From positions 1-64,000 of the forward strand of contig JAJSLM010000003.1 of NCBI GenBank assembly GCA_026127925.1: DNA of 64,000 bases, read 5' to 3'. The first letter of the stretch is position 1; each line of letters begins with the position of its first letter. Shown one piece after another: positions 7,287 to 16,611 of the stretch. A program made the position numbers and the translations under genes. Source of the DNA: Thermoplasmatales archaeon. GTDB taxonomy: Archaea > Thermoplasmatota > Thermoplasmata > Thermoplasmatales > Thermoplasmataceae. The notes under the pieces are model-generated. The model searched no databases. It was given only the letters and a program-made list of their open reading frames with translations, and was not told where the DNA came from.

Positions 7287-9220
7287 TGAACTACCGTCAT
7301 GACAGAATAATATCGTATTCTCCAGATTTTTTCTTTTCCGACTTGGGAATATTACTAGGGCATTCAGTTACTGGAAAAGATGTTTTTTTAAATCCTGATG
7401 CACTGAGAAGGCATCTTGTAGTTCTAGGAAAAACCGGTACAGGTAAATCAAACATCCTTAAGAGGATCGTGAGTGAAATTATTGACAAGAAACTGGGATC
7501 GGTTGTCATTCTTGATCCTCATGGGAATATGGCTAGAAGCCTTGCGTGCAGATATGTGGATTCTACCATGGTACTCTCACCCAGATCTGTATTTTCCGGA
7601 ATTCGACAGAAGTCAATAACACTTAACCCGCTTCAAATCAAGGGAGAGCAAAACGATCCGTCCGTAATTGGTGGCTGGGTGAGGGACGCATTTTCTTCTG
7701 AAAACACACTTTCGCAGGGAACATGGGGGCCAAGACTGGAACTGATATTCACCTCTGTCATGAACGAACTTATCCTCTCGAAGGACGATGCTAATCTTGC
7801 CGATCTCCTAGATCTCCTAGCAAATCCTTCTAAAATGAGGCTTTTTTTGAAAGTCATAAAGAACGACAACCTCAGGCAATTCCTCAAGTCCCAGATGGCT
7901 GATTGGCGTGGTTGGAATCAATATGTTGCCAGTTCGATAAACAAGTTACTGCCAGTAATTGCAGATGAAGGCTTAAAAAATATTGCTTCGGGAAGATTGG
8001 ATTCAACGGATTTGCTCGAGTTCTTACAGAGTGGTTCAAAGATTCTTATTCCGGAAATATGGAAGGAAGTTACCTCTGAGGAAAATTACAGAATTATTTC
8101 TGTGCTTCTTATTCTCAAACTCTGGACTTCAAGGATCTATGATATCAAAGAGCGCATTCCTATATACATAGTAGTGGATGAGGCACAGCTTCTCTCCGAG
8201 AACGTACTTGATAGGTTGCTCAGAGAAGGCAGGAAATTTGGATTTCACATTATAATGGCAACCCAGTTTATCGGAAAATACAATGACAGGATCATGGAGA
8301 CTGTAAAAGGAAATGCCTCCAATTTTATTTCCTTTTCAGTATCGGATGACGAAGCCAGAACAATTTCAAGGAATTTCTTTTCGGACCCTGTTTCTACGCA
8401 ACTCTTCCATGTTCTCACCTCACAATCAATTCACAAATGCGTTCTCTGGTCTCAAAGAGAGACTGGTATTTCAGGCCCGTTATCTGTTGTACCTGAGCTA
8501 TGTGGTATCAAGGATGATTTGGAGTCCTTCAATCGCTTGCGTGAAGAAAGCATTGAGAAATATGGCACTAATATAGAAAAAGATGAGGAGCCCCTCCTAG
8601 ATCTTCACGAACATATTCTTGACCAGTTTGAAATATTCCTGAAGGATCACAAGATTCAGCTGGAGCGTGGCATAAAGATTAACGGTCTTGTTCCGGACGG
8701 CATTTTTTATTATGGTGGCACAAGGTTTATCGCAGAAGTAGAAGTTTCTGACATAGTAAATAAGAGCCGGATTCGGGAAAAACTGTACAATTACTATGAT
8801 CACAAGATTGTGTTTCTTGTTCCGTCAGGGTTTCATTCAAATGTTTTAGAGACGCTTTTGTCCGAAAGAAACATTGATTCTCTAATTAAAAGAAAGGGAA
8901 AAAATGCGCTATCTTCCGTCATGAATTTTTCCATTGTGGAAGTTAGTGATACTTCCTCAATTTTTGGATTGAATTTTCATAAACCCCTCGATCTTGAAGA
9001 TCTTCTTAAAGGCTCGGCAGTATTGACTCTTAACAATCTGCCTTTTCCGGAGATAAGGAAATTTTTACTGAGCGAAATGGTCACCCAGAACAGAAATGCA
9101 ATTGAGTATCCGTCGAATAAAATAATGGAAATATTTGGAGAGGAAAACGCCACGTTATTTCGGGAGAGATTCGTAGGTAACGACGACACCATTAATATTG
9201 CGGCAATACTTATTGATTAG
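7286..9220 (+). CDS. HerA-like ATPase with nuclease-like C-terminal region
   Basis: A 644-residue hexameric-type ATPase of the HerA/FtsK superfamily. Walker A is GKTGTGKS at residues 48-55. The strand after it ends in ILDPHGN, typical of HerA/TraG proteins. Walker B is IYIVVDEAQ near 293-301, followed by a REGRKFG sensor/arginine region. Past the ATPase core, residues about 440-540 hold a PD-(D/E)xK-like pattern: P470-D471, then E484-V-E486 on a strand, followed by a helix and another strand (KIVFLVPS). This suggests a degenerate or ExE-type nuclease domain. It overlaps the FAH gene by TAATG and abuts the next gene. Classical herA sits with nurA, mre11 and rad50; none is seen here. Confidence 0.8.
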   Translation: MNYRHDRIISYSPDFFFSDLGILLGHSVTGKDVFLNPDALRRHLVVLGKTGTGKSNILKRIVSEIIDKKLGSVVILDPHGNMARSLACRYVDSTMVLSPRSVFSGIRQKSITLNPLQIKGEQNDPSVIGGWVRDAFSSENTLSQGTWGPRLELIFTSVMNELILSKDDANLADLLDLLANPSKMRLFLKVIKNDNLRQFLKSQMADWRGWNQYVASSINKLLPVIADEGLKNIASGRLDSTDLLEFLQSGSKILIPEIWKEVTSEENYRIISVLLILKLWTSRIYDIKERIPIYIVVDEAQLLSENVLDRLLREGRKFGFHIIMATQFIGKYNDRIMETVKGNASNFISFSVSDDEARTISRNFFSDPVSTQLFHVLTSQSIHKCVLWSQRETGISGPLSVVPELCGIKDDLESFNRLREESIEKYGTNIEKDEEPLLDLHEHILDQFEIFLKDHKIQLERGIKINGLVPDGIFYYGGTRFIAEVEVSDIVNKSRIREKLYNYYDHKIVFLVPSGFHSNVLETLLSERNIDSLIKRKGKNALSSVMNFSIVEVSDTSSIFGLNFHKPLDLEDLLKGSAVLTLNNLPFPEIRKFLLSEMVTQNRNAIEYPSNKIMEIFGEENATLFRERFVGNDDTINIAAILID

Positions 9221-10141
9221 GTGCAGAACTTGAATCTCAGTTCTTTTAGAGAGCTAGATGAAATTAGATTACCGTTTCCACGCGTTGAACCAGTCGATAT
9301 GGCTATCTCCGATATTTCTTTCCGCCCTGAGGGTACCAGATGGTGCAGCCTTCGGTTCACAGTAAGGCAAAACGGAATTGAATACAGAATTAAGGAATTC
9401 TTCCTTGATTGGTTCTTCCTTGGATTTCCAAAATCATTGATGAAAAATTTTGCTGAATCGTACTCGCAAATAACGGATAAAGAGATCAATGATTTCATTG
9501 CCTTCATCGGGAATGACTATAAGAGTATGCACGCCCTGAGTTCTTTTGTATACGGTACGCAGGTGGAAATCGAGACACAATCCTGCGAACCGAAGGATAT
9601 TGTCGAAGTGTTTTCAAATCTTAGAGTTAATGAAGTGGATTTACAGAGACTTAATGGTTCACAGTACGTAGATCGTTCGTTTTTTGCCAAAGGGAGACAC
9701 GGTGACTGGTTTGAAGGCGAAAGGATTAGCAGAGTTCACTGGCAAAGATCGGAATATAGGCCATTAATAGCCAACGGCAAAACACTATCTCCAAGCGGCC
9801 TGGGATCTCTGCCCGTTGCCGGGAAAGAGCAGCGCATTCTGGTGTTGGAGGAAGACAATTTTCATAGGTGTGTCTGGTTAGAAATCACAGATCGCGAAAT
9901 AAAAATCCCATACGCTTTTTATAAACTCCGGCCTGGAAATTATCTTTACGATAATTTTAGTAATGGGGGAGGCACCCGTAGGGTGACAAAATTGTGCCGA
10001 AGAAATACCGGACCCTGTGTAGCACAGTTTGAGTACGACGGTAAGGTAGTTACAATTGGTTTTTCTGCGGGATTCAACGAGAGCGATGTAATCTCGCTTA
10101 TCGATCAGGCCGACGCAGTAATTGATATGGCGCTAGGATGA
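9221..10141 (+). CDS. Unknown protein coupled to the HerA-like ATPase
   Basis: A 306-residue protein with a GTG start immediately after the TAG of the HerA-like gene, so the two are translated together. I see no known domain. The N-terminal half is mixed alpha/beta with aromatic-rich FFLDWFFLGFP. The C-terminal half is beta-rich, with a repeated Trp/His/Arg-rich part (GRHGDWFEGERISRVHWQR) and two cysteines near 267 and 274. The position suggests a partner such as NurA, but the NurA motif (DGS near the N-terminus) is not clear. Its 3' end overlaps the convergent UDG gene by nine nt. Confidence 0.7.
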   Translation: MQNLNLSSFRELDEIRLPFPRVEPVDMAISDISFRPEGTRWCSLRFTVRQNGIEYRIKEFFLDWFFLGFPKSLMKNFAESYSQITDKEINDFIAFIGNDYKSMHALSSFVYGTQVEIETQSCEPKDIVEVFSNLRVNEVDLQRLNGSQYVDRSFFAKGRHGDWFEGERISRVHWQRSEYRPLIANGKTLSPSGLGSLPVAGKEQRILVLEEDNFHRCVWLEITDREIKIPYAFYKLRPGNYLYDNFSNGGGTRRVTKLCRRNTGPCVAQFEYDGKVVTIGFSAGFNESDVISLIDQADAVIDMALG

Positions 10142-10825
10142 GGTCTCATATTCTGCATATGTCTTGGCTTTTCTCAGTATATCTGTGAATTGTTCTTTTG
10201 TAATTTTTCCTGTATTCACATTCCTGGGACTTGGATGATAGACGCAATATATCCTTATTTTTCCGTAAGAATAGAACTTTCCATTTTTAAAAATATTCCT
10301 GTTTCTAGTAGTGCCTTGTTTTCTAAAAAGCGCGTCCACTGCGTCGAATGCGATTTTTCCCAGGCACACTATTGATCTTAAATTTTTCATGAGCCGTAAC
10401 TCATTATCCAGATATACGGAGCAGTTTTTGATCTCGTCGTTAGTTGGTTTATTGTCCGGTGGGACGCATTTAACAGCCGCTGTGATAAACATTCCATTGT
10501 ACACCAGGCCGTCGTTCTTTGAAACAGACGTGGGTTTGTTTGAAAGCTTGAGTGAATAGAGGCATGAAAAGAGAAAATCTGAGCTCTTATCTCCAGTAAA
10601 GACTCTCCCCGTTCGGTTTCCGCCACTGGCAGCTGGGGCGAGACCGACGATGAGCAACTTTCCATTTATATCCCCGTAACCGGGAACGGGTTTTCTCCAA
10701 AATTCGACCCTCTCATACTTCTTGCTATCTAATAGGCAGGTTTCCCTAAATGATACAAGCCTGGGGCAGAGTTTACAGGATACTATCTTTTTCTCGAGGT
10801 TGTCAATATTTGCATATAACCGCAT
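10133..10825 (-). CDS. udgB: Uracil-DNA glycosylase, family 5 (UDGb type)
   Basis: A 230-residue 4Fe-4S uracil-DNA glycosylase that starts base-excision repair of deaminated DNA. Motif 1 is GLAPAASGGNRTGR (residues 71-84), with Ala where family 4 has Glu. Motif 2 is HPSPRNVNTGK near 197-207. Cluster cysteines are in CKLC (17-20) and at about positions 115 and 134. Family 5 enzymes act on uracil, hypoxanthine and similar bases in thermophiles. The monocistronic gene converges on the HerA-partner gene. Confidence 0.88.
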   Translation of the reverse strand: MRLYANIDNLEKKIVSCKLCPRLVSFRETCLLDSKKYERVEFWRKPVPGYGDINGKLLIVGLAPAASGGNRTGRVFTGDKSSDFLFSCLYSLKLSNKPTSVSKNDGLVYNGMFITAAVKCVPPDNKPTNDEIKNCSVYLDNELRLMKNLRSIVCLGKIAFDAVDALFRKQGTTRNRNIFKNGKFYSYGKIRIYCVYHPSPRNVNTGKITKEQFTDILRKAKTYAEYETSS

Positions 10826-11087
10826 AATATAGTACAGCGATCACACACATCAGTATGTAATTTGTCTTTGAAATCAACGTGGCTCAAAAAGTGTAAAAAG
10901 TATATCTATTTAGGGAACAATTGATCTAGAACCTTAACGTATCTTGTAGGGCAGTAAACAAATAAGATCAAAAAGCACAATTATATGATGGGCTAAAATA
11001 AATATACCTAGTTACTGAGAGATACGCTCTATCACGGTATTTCCAATAATTATTATACCCGTTTGTGATATTTATCATGCGGTTTGT

Positions 11088-12974
11088 ATGAATCTTATAG
11101 ACCAAATCCTTACCGGCAAATCTGGTGAACGTTTATTTTTATTAGGCAACGAGGCGATTTCAAGGGGATTGCTTGAGGCTGGTGTCAAGGTCGCGACAAC
11201 TTATCCAGGTACACCATCCAGTGAAATTGGCGATGTACTTTCTCAGATTGCTAAACGGGCAGGTATGTACTTCGAATTTTCCGTAAACGAGAAAGTTGCG
11301 GTTGAGATGGCATTTTCTGGGAGCGTGTCTGGTCTCAGATCGTTTGTATTCATGAAACATGTAGGCCTGAACGTTGCTTCTGACAGTTTCATGAGTACGG
11401 TATACTCTGGAGCAAAAGCGGGTTTTGTAATAATGTCTGCTGATGATCCCTCAATGTTCTCATCCCAGAACGAACAGGATAACAGGGAATATTCAAAGCT
11501 TGCGCATATTCCAATGATTGAACCTTCAAATCCGCAGGAGGCTAAGGATTTCCTTAAGACTGCTTACGAGGTCTCTGAGAAATTCAATATACCTGTTCTT
11601 TTCCGGACAACAACCAGGGTGAGTCACCAGAGAGCAACAGTGGAATTGTCTAAAATACCAGACACTTCGCTGACCAAGGGTATGTTTGTTTATGATAAGG
11701 GAGACTATGTAGACCTTCCCTCAAATTCATATTTTCTCAAAGAGAAATTAGTTAAGAAGATGCAGGAAATTGAGAAATTTTCGAACACTTTAGATATAAA
11801 CAAACTAGTCGACAATGGAGCCAGCGATGTCGGCGTAATAACATCCGGTGAAGCCTACAATACACTCATGGATTCCCTTAATGAAAATGATCTGCGAGCA
11901 GATATATTCAAAATAGGCATGACAAACCCACTTCCATCTTCCACCTTGTTAAATTTTCTGAATACGCATGAAAGAATTATTGTTGTGGAGGAGCTAGACG
12001 ATTTCCTCGAGGAAAGGGTAAGGGCCCTTGCACAGGAAAATGGCCTATCCAAAAAGATTTATGGAAAAATGGACGGGTATTTTCCCTACAGCCATGAGTA
12101 CAACTCTGACATCGTTTCGCTGGGCCTTTCCAAGATTCTGGGTTTCGACTTTAAAATTCCACAACCCATGGTTGAAATTTCGGATCTTCCAAAGAGGCTT
12201 CCTGTCCTCTGTCCCGGTTGCCCTCACAGGGCCACGTTCTACGCGGTCAGGAGGGCTGTGAAAATGGCGAAACTTGACGGTGTTGTTTATTCATCGGATA
12301 TCGGATGTTATTCACTGGGCTCATATCCCCCTTTTGAAATGGCTGACACTATGCTGGCTATGGGGGCCTCTGTAGGCGTCGCAACGGGACTTGCGAAAGC
12401 AACAGATCAACGTATAATATCATTCATAGGTGATTCGACATTTTTCCATTCCGGTATACCTGCCATCATTGACGCAGTGAGGAACAAATCTGTAATGACG
12501 CTTATCGTACTGGACAACAGAACCACAGCAATGACAGGCCAGCAGCCAAATCCTGGAGTCCCAATCAACGGAATGGGTGATTCATCTTATGAAGAATCCA
12601 TAGAAAATATTGTAAGGGCACTTGGTGTTGTAAACGTTGTAACTGTCGACCCGTATGATTTGAAGAGCACTCTGCTCGCAGTTTCTTCGGCCTTGAGGTA
12701 TGAAGGCATATCCGTTGTGATTGCAAAGAGAGAATGCGCTATACTTAGAGACAATCGCATGAGGAAAGAGAGAACATGGAAGACGTTTGAGATCGATCAG
12801 GATAAGTGTACAAAATGCATGCGATGCGTGACAACTTTTTCATGTCCTGCAATTTACGTAGATAAGGGATCAGTAAAAATTAATCCAACACTCTGTGACG
12901 GATGTGGGGTCTGTGCAGAAGCTTATGTATGTCCATACAGGGCAATCAAGGAGGTCGTTCCAGTTGCAGACTAA
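11088..12974 (+). CDS. iorA: Indolepyruvate:ferredoxin oxidoreductase, alpha subunit
   Basis: A 628-residue thiamine-diphosphate enzyme subunit. With IorB it oxidatively decarboxylates aryl-pyruvates from Trp, Phe and Tyr transamination to aryl-acetyl-CoA, reducing ferredoxin. The N-terminal domain has TYPGTPSSEIGD; the ThDP motif is GDSTFFHSG (about 446-454). Two 4Fe-4S motifs end the protein: C-x2-C-x2-C-x5-C and C-x2-C-x2-C-x4-C (about 573-620). A TATA-like TTATTATACCC lies about 30 nt before the ATG. It overlaps iorB by 11 nt. Confidence 0.93.
   Translation: MNLIDQILTGKSGERLFLLGNEAISRGLLEAGVKVATTYPGTPSSEIGDVLSQIAKRAGMYFEFSVNEKVAVEMAFSGSVSGLRSFVFMKHVGLNVASDSFMSTVYSGAKAGFVIMSADDPSMFSSQNEQDNREYSKLAHIPMIEPSNPQEAKDFLKTAYEVSEKFNIPVLFRTTTRVSHQRATVELSKIPDTSLTKGMFVYDKGDYVDLPSNSYFLKEKLVKKMQEIEKFSNTLDINKLVDNGASDVGVITSGEAYNTLMDSLNENDLRADIFKIGMTNPLPSSTLLNFLNTHERIIVVEELDDFLEERVRALAQENGLSKKIYGKMDGYFPYSHEYNSDIVSLGLSKILGFDFKIPQPMVEISDLPKRLPVLCPGCPHRATFYAVRRAVKMAKLDGVVYSSDIGCYSLGSYPPFEMADTMLAMGASVGVATGLAKATDQRIISFIGDSTFFHSGIPAIIDAVRNKSVMTLIVLDNRTTAMTGQQPNPGVPINGMGDSSYEESIENIVRALGVVNVVTVDPYDLKSTLLAVSSALRYEGISVVIAKRECAILRDNRMRKERTWKTFEIDQDKCTKCMRCVTTFSCPAIYVDKGSVKINPTLCDGCGVCAEAYVCPYRAIKEVVPVAD
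12949..12955 (+). promoter_or_regulatory. Strong ribosome site deciding the iorB TTG start
   Basis: AGGAGGT inside the 3' end of iorA, eight nt before the TTG at 12964. Few other genes in the window have so complete an anti-16S match, which fits internal initiation within a polycistronic message. Confidence 0.75.
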
Positions 12975-13584
12975 TATTATTATCGCTGGAGTTGGCGGCC
13001 AGGGTGTCATCACTGCGGGCTATTTGATAGCTGATACGTTATCCAGTAAAGGCCAAAATGTGGTCATGTCAGAAATCCACGGTTTGGCACAGCGTGGTGG
13101 TTCAGTAACCGTTGAGCTCAGGATAGGGGACGTTTACAGCCCGATTATTCCGCAGGGCAAGGTAGACATAGTTATGGGGTTCGAACCTATTGAAGCGGTT
13201 AGGGCAGCGTATAGGGGCCATAAAGACACATATGTGCTGATAAATTCCGAAAAACAGGTTCCTGTATCGTTAAGCATGAAGGCAATGGAGTATCCATCGG
13301 ACGATTTTATTTCTCGCAAGCTCCTAGATTTCAAGCGTGTGGTATTTCTCGATGCTTCCTCTATGGCTATTGAAGCTGGGAGTGTACGTGCAGTGAATAC
13401 AGTAATGATAGGGGCTGCTCTGGCTTCATCTATTCTCCCAATTTCCTTAGAAGACCTGGAAATTTCACTTTCAAAAAGATTTGAGAGGAAACTTCTTGAT
13501 ATAAACAAAAAAGCTCTTCAGTTAGGAATAGAGTATGCGCGAAATAAGCTTGAGAGCAATGTAAAAATTCCAGAATATCTCTAA
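12964..13584 (+). CDS. iorB: Indolepyruvate:ferredoxin oxidoreductase, beta subunit
   Basis: A 206-residue gamma-type oxidoreductase subunit. The N-terminal GVGGQGVITAG is the family hallmark, followed by EIHGLAQRGGSV. The frame is open further upstream, but the TTG at 12964 is chosen. It lies eight nt after a near-perfect ribosome site (AGGAGGT at 12949-12955) and gives the usual N-terminus just before the GVGGQG strand. It overlaps the end of iorA by 11 nt, which implies translational coupling in the heterodimer. Confidence 0.92.
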   Translation: MQTNIIIAGVGGQGVITAGYLIADTLSSKGQNVVMSEIHGLAQRGGSVTVELRIGDVYSPIIPQGKVDIVMGFEPIEAVRAAYRGHKDTYVLINSEKQVPVSLSMKAMEYPSDDFISRKLLDFKRVVFLDASSMAIEAGSVRAVNTVMIGAALASSILPISLEDLEISLSKRFERKLLDINKKALQLGIEYARNKLESNVKIPEYL

Positions 13585-13649
13585 AAACAACTCATTGTAG
13601 TATAAATTAAAAGTTGAATTTTTATAATACTGCTTAAAAAACCATTCCT

Positions 13650-14084
13650 CTAGAAACCGCAAATAGGCGTAGCGAGGATCAACAAGTGGGAGCTAGTTAT
13701 TGATATCCCTAGTATAAGGCCGATGATGAAGAGTATTACAAACGTAACTACCACGACGAGTATGGCAATAAGGAATCCTCCTAGAATGCCTGTCCTGAAG
13801 ATAGACCCATAGAGGGCACTTAGTATTAGTATGGATATTATGATAGCAATGAAGTCTCCTAAGACCGGGCCAATTATGAACGATAAGCCAACAGCAAATA
13901 TGAAATAGAAAATCGAGAATATTATCGGACCAAGCAAAGCAGCCAAAAGAGCCCTCCCAAACGTGGCTCTCTTACCCGTGACAATCTTAGCAGCAACCCA
14001 GATAAAGAATGCAGAAATGGCCCAGGATACTATGAAAGCTACGATTAAAGTTAAAATTCCTGCAATCGAAGTAGCAATACCCAT
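13650..14084 (-). CDS. Small integral membrane protein, four TM segments
   Basis: A 144-residue, almost wholly hydrophobic protein with about four membrane helices at residues 6-36, 44-75, 76-100 and 102-135. A short cytoplasmic basic loop (KIVTGKRATFGRALLAALLG) separates the first two. This layout resembles small archaeal membrane proteins with a K-R-A-x(n)-G-RAL loop, but I cannot name a family or function. It converges on iorB with 65 nt between. Confidence 0.7.
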   Translation of the reverse strand: MGIATSIAGILTLIVAFIVSWAISAFFIWVAAKIVTGKRATFGRALLAALLGPIIFSIFYFIFAVGLSFIIGPVLGDFIAIIISILILSALYGSIFRTGILGGFLIAILVVVVTFVILFIIGLILGISITSSHLLILATPICGF

Positions 14085-14369
14085 ATAGTGCTCGTCAACA
14101 ACAGATCCTATAAAAATCTTTCACTTGCCTATTTTATGAAAGGAATCTGAGATGTTTGGAGATTCAATAAAATTAGATCTCTAAATGATACAGCTTAATT
14201 TTTTAATTGGACGCTTTTAACTTGGCCGTATTTCAATTGATACCGATTTATCTATATGCATGTCTGTGGTTCCAATTATGTGTTCTTGAGAGATACAAAG
14301 GTAAAGAGAGAATTCAACTGGACGAAGAATAAAAATAAAATAATGTAAATATTAAAGAAAAAAAGAAGA

Positions 14370-16142
14370 TTAATCCGCGCTTTCTGTCAACGCTATGCTT
14401 CTATCAACAGCTTTTACAACGTCATAATTCTTTACAGAGGTTTTCAATGCCCATATATAGAATATTATGGCTGCTATAATTTCGATAAACCAGTCAACTG
14501 GGATAGTGGGATAACCTGGAATTGCCAATCTATTGACAGGTCCGTACTCTCCAAAATAAAGAAGAACGAGATTGAAAACAATGAAAGTTATGACCCATGC
14601 CCCTGACTTGAGATCGTCACGGAAATTTCTCCCTTTTGCATAGCCGTATAGTAATATGCCTGCAAGTATAATTATCAATAGAGCGTAACCACCGTATGGG
14701 TCCGCACTTGTTATCAAGCTGCCAGCACCCCAGTATACCATAAGGGCCGAAACTATGAAGGCTACCGGAGCGATAATACCATAGGCAGGAAGCTTAAAAG
14801 GGCGATTTAGATTCGGGTGTGCTTTTCTAAATGTGGAAAGAGCTATTGGGCCTATTATATAAGAAAATACCCCAGTTGTGGTTACGATTGAAGTTAATGC
14901 TGACCACGCACCACCAACAGATGATACTAAGTATCCAATGCCGGCAAGTAAGAGCAGTATAATTGTGACTATGAGCGTAATGATAATCCTAAAGGCAGGG
15001 ACTCTGTACTTTGTATGTACAGCAAAGAAATTCTTTGTGAGATATCCCTCTTTCGCAGTACCGTAGAGAACTCTTGCTGTAGAACCCATGTACTGACTTA
15101 ATGTCCCTGTCGGGCTGACCGCGCCGTCTATTATTAATAATATTCCTAATAAACCCATTCCAAGGCCAACAGCTTCAAAGAAGAAAGGAAAAGACGACAT
15201 GGTAACACTCGATGTTAGTCCAGCCCAGTCTCCAGGCATTACTCCAGCGGTTCCAAAAGCGGCACTGTTCCATTTTATGCCTCCTATGAACGCTATTTGA
15301 AGCAAAGTGTACATTCCTATTCCTGTGAGAGTGACAGCAATTAATGCCCTCCATATGTCTTTCCCAGGTGACTTTGCCTCGGCAGCCATCTCAACTGGTT
15401 GACGAAATCCTAGGTATGCAAATACTACGCCGGTAGCAGGAATAGCAGTAAAAACTGGATCTATACCATAAGGCATGAATCCCCCAGTCAAATGCGTAAA
15501 ATTAGATCCAAGCCCGTGTGAAAGACCAACAACTAGGAGCAACGCGATTGCCAGCGGCGGTATTATTAGTTTCCAAATGGTCATACCAAAGTTTGTCTTT
15601 ATGAGTCCTCTCAGGCCAATGTAATTCACGTAGAAGAAAACTGCTGACAAAGCTACAGCTATTCCAACACCCAAAAAGGATGGTATCCCTGAAGAATTCA
15701 TAAGTACTATCGTGCTGCTTGGGTAATAATAACTTACTGCACCTTGAAGAACTGATACTACGGCAACAGCTTCAACAGCCGGCACAGCTATGTATGTTAA
15801 TATAGTGCTCCATGCAATTATCGACGCAGCCACTCCTCCGTGAGTGAAATTAGCATATCTCGCAGCGCCTCCAGCAATTGGAACTGCTGTTGCAATCTCT
15901 GACCACACGAGGGCAATAATCAAAATAAATATGCCGCCTATTATCCAAGACAGTATAGACGCTGGACCTGCCGCACCCGACGTCAGATAACTTCCGAACA
16001 GCCATCCCGATCCTATTACCGCAGTTATACCCGCAAAGTAGAGATCTCTAAAACGCATACCCCTTCTCAATTTATTCGATTCTGGTTCTGTTGCTACATA
16101 CTCTTTAGGCACTCTATTGTTCACCTTGTTAAACGTTACCAA
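14370..16142 (-). CDS. APC-superfamily amino acid permease
   Basis: A 590-residue transporter with about 12-14 membrane helices. The first helix carries the substrate-binding glycine motif AVIGSGWLFGS, preceded by a ~35-residue polar N-terminus, and helix 6 has AYLGFRQPVEMAAEAKSPGKDIWRA. Both are typical of the APC/AAT group, which moves amino acids with protons or by exchange. Import of amino acids fits the catabolic genes nearby. The start is a TTG at 16142; a later ATG at 16058 would remove most of the N-terminal tail and is less likely. Confidence 0.88.
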   Translation of the reverse strand: MVTFNKVNNRVPKEYVATEPESNKLRRGMRFRDLYFAGITAVIGSGWLFGSYLTSGAAGPASILSWIIGGIFILIIALVWSEIATAVPIAGGAARYANFTHGGVAASIIAWSTILTYIAVPAVEAVAVVSVLQGAVSYYYPSSTIVLMNSSGIPSFLGVGIAVALSAVFFYVNYIGLRGLIKTNFGMTIWKLIIPPLAIALLLVVGLSHGLGSNFTHLTGGFMPYGIDPVFTAIPATGVVFAYLGFRQPVEMAAEAKSPGKDIWRALIAVTLTGIGMYTLLQIAFIGGIKWNSAAFGTAGVMPGDWAGLTSSVTMSSFPFFFEAVGLGMGLLGILLIIDGAVSPTGTLSQYMGSTARVLYGTAKEGYLTKNFFAVHTKYRVPAFRIIITLIVTIILLLLAGIGYLVSSVGGAWSALTSIVTTTGVFSYIIGPIALSTFRKAHPNLNRPFKLPAYGIIAPVAFIVSALMVYWGAGSLITSADPYGGYALLIIILAGILLYGYAKGRNFRDDLKSGAWVITFIVFNLVLLYFGEYGPVNRLAIPGYPTIPVDWFIEIIAAIIFYIWALKTSVKNYDVVKAVDRSIALTESAD

Positions 16143-16611
16143 CTATCATTATTTAAATTTTTCCTTCAATATTTCGTCTTTCTCAATAGAATAAATAATA
16201 TTTATAGCCAAATAATGAACAAAACTTTTTCTTTAAATTGCACCAAATAAAAGTATAACATCCTTATATGACATAGAAATTGAATAATATAAATCTACAT
16301 TTCGAAGATTTTATGGATATATTATAGACTCAAGACGTTTCGCTTCATGTGATTTCTAGTTATCTATTTCGTTTATTTTTTAATAAAATGACCAGAATAA
16401 TTGGTACGAGCTCAATGAACAAGATGGCAATCATGATTAAGGAAGGGATACCTAGACGACATGTTTGAGAAATGCATAGACTTGTTCTTAGTAAGGAAAG
16501 ATAGAATAGTCAAATAAATTCTTGTAAGAACCCTGTAACCAAGATATCTGTACAAGTTATTGGAGTCTGATATATGGAAAAATTAAATGCTTTAAGAAAA
16601 TGTTTTCACAA
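16143..16611. other. AT-rich intergenic gap with no convincing gene
   Basis: 469 bp between the divergently placed start of the permease and the 3' end of the aquaporin gene. It contains several A/T runs that could be TATA boxes and two short frames (about 26 and 18 codons near 16387-16510). These look like random or decayed sequence. No tRNA cloverleaf or clear inverted repeat was found. Confidence 0.5.

Noticed and set aside
16387-16510. Two tiny frames in the permease/aquaporin gap
   Set aside because: They are under 30 codons, have no family resemblance, and could occur by chance in AT-rich DNA.
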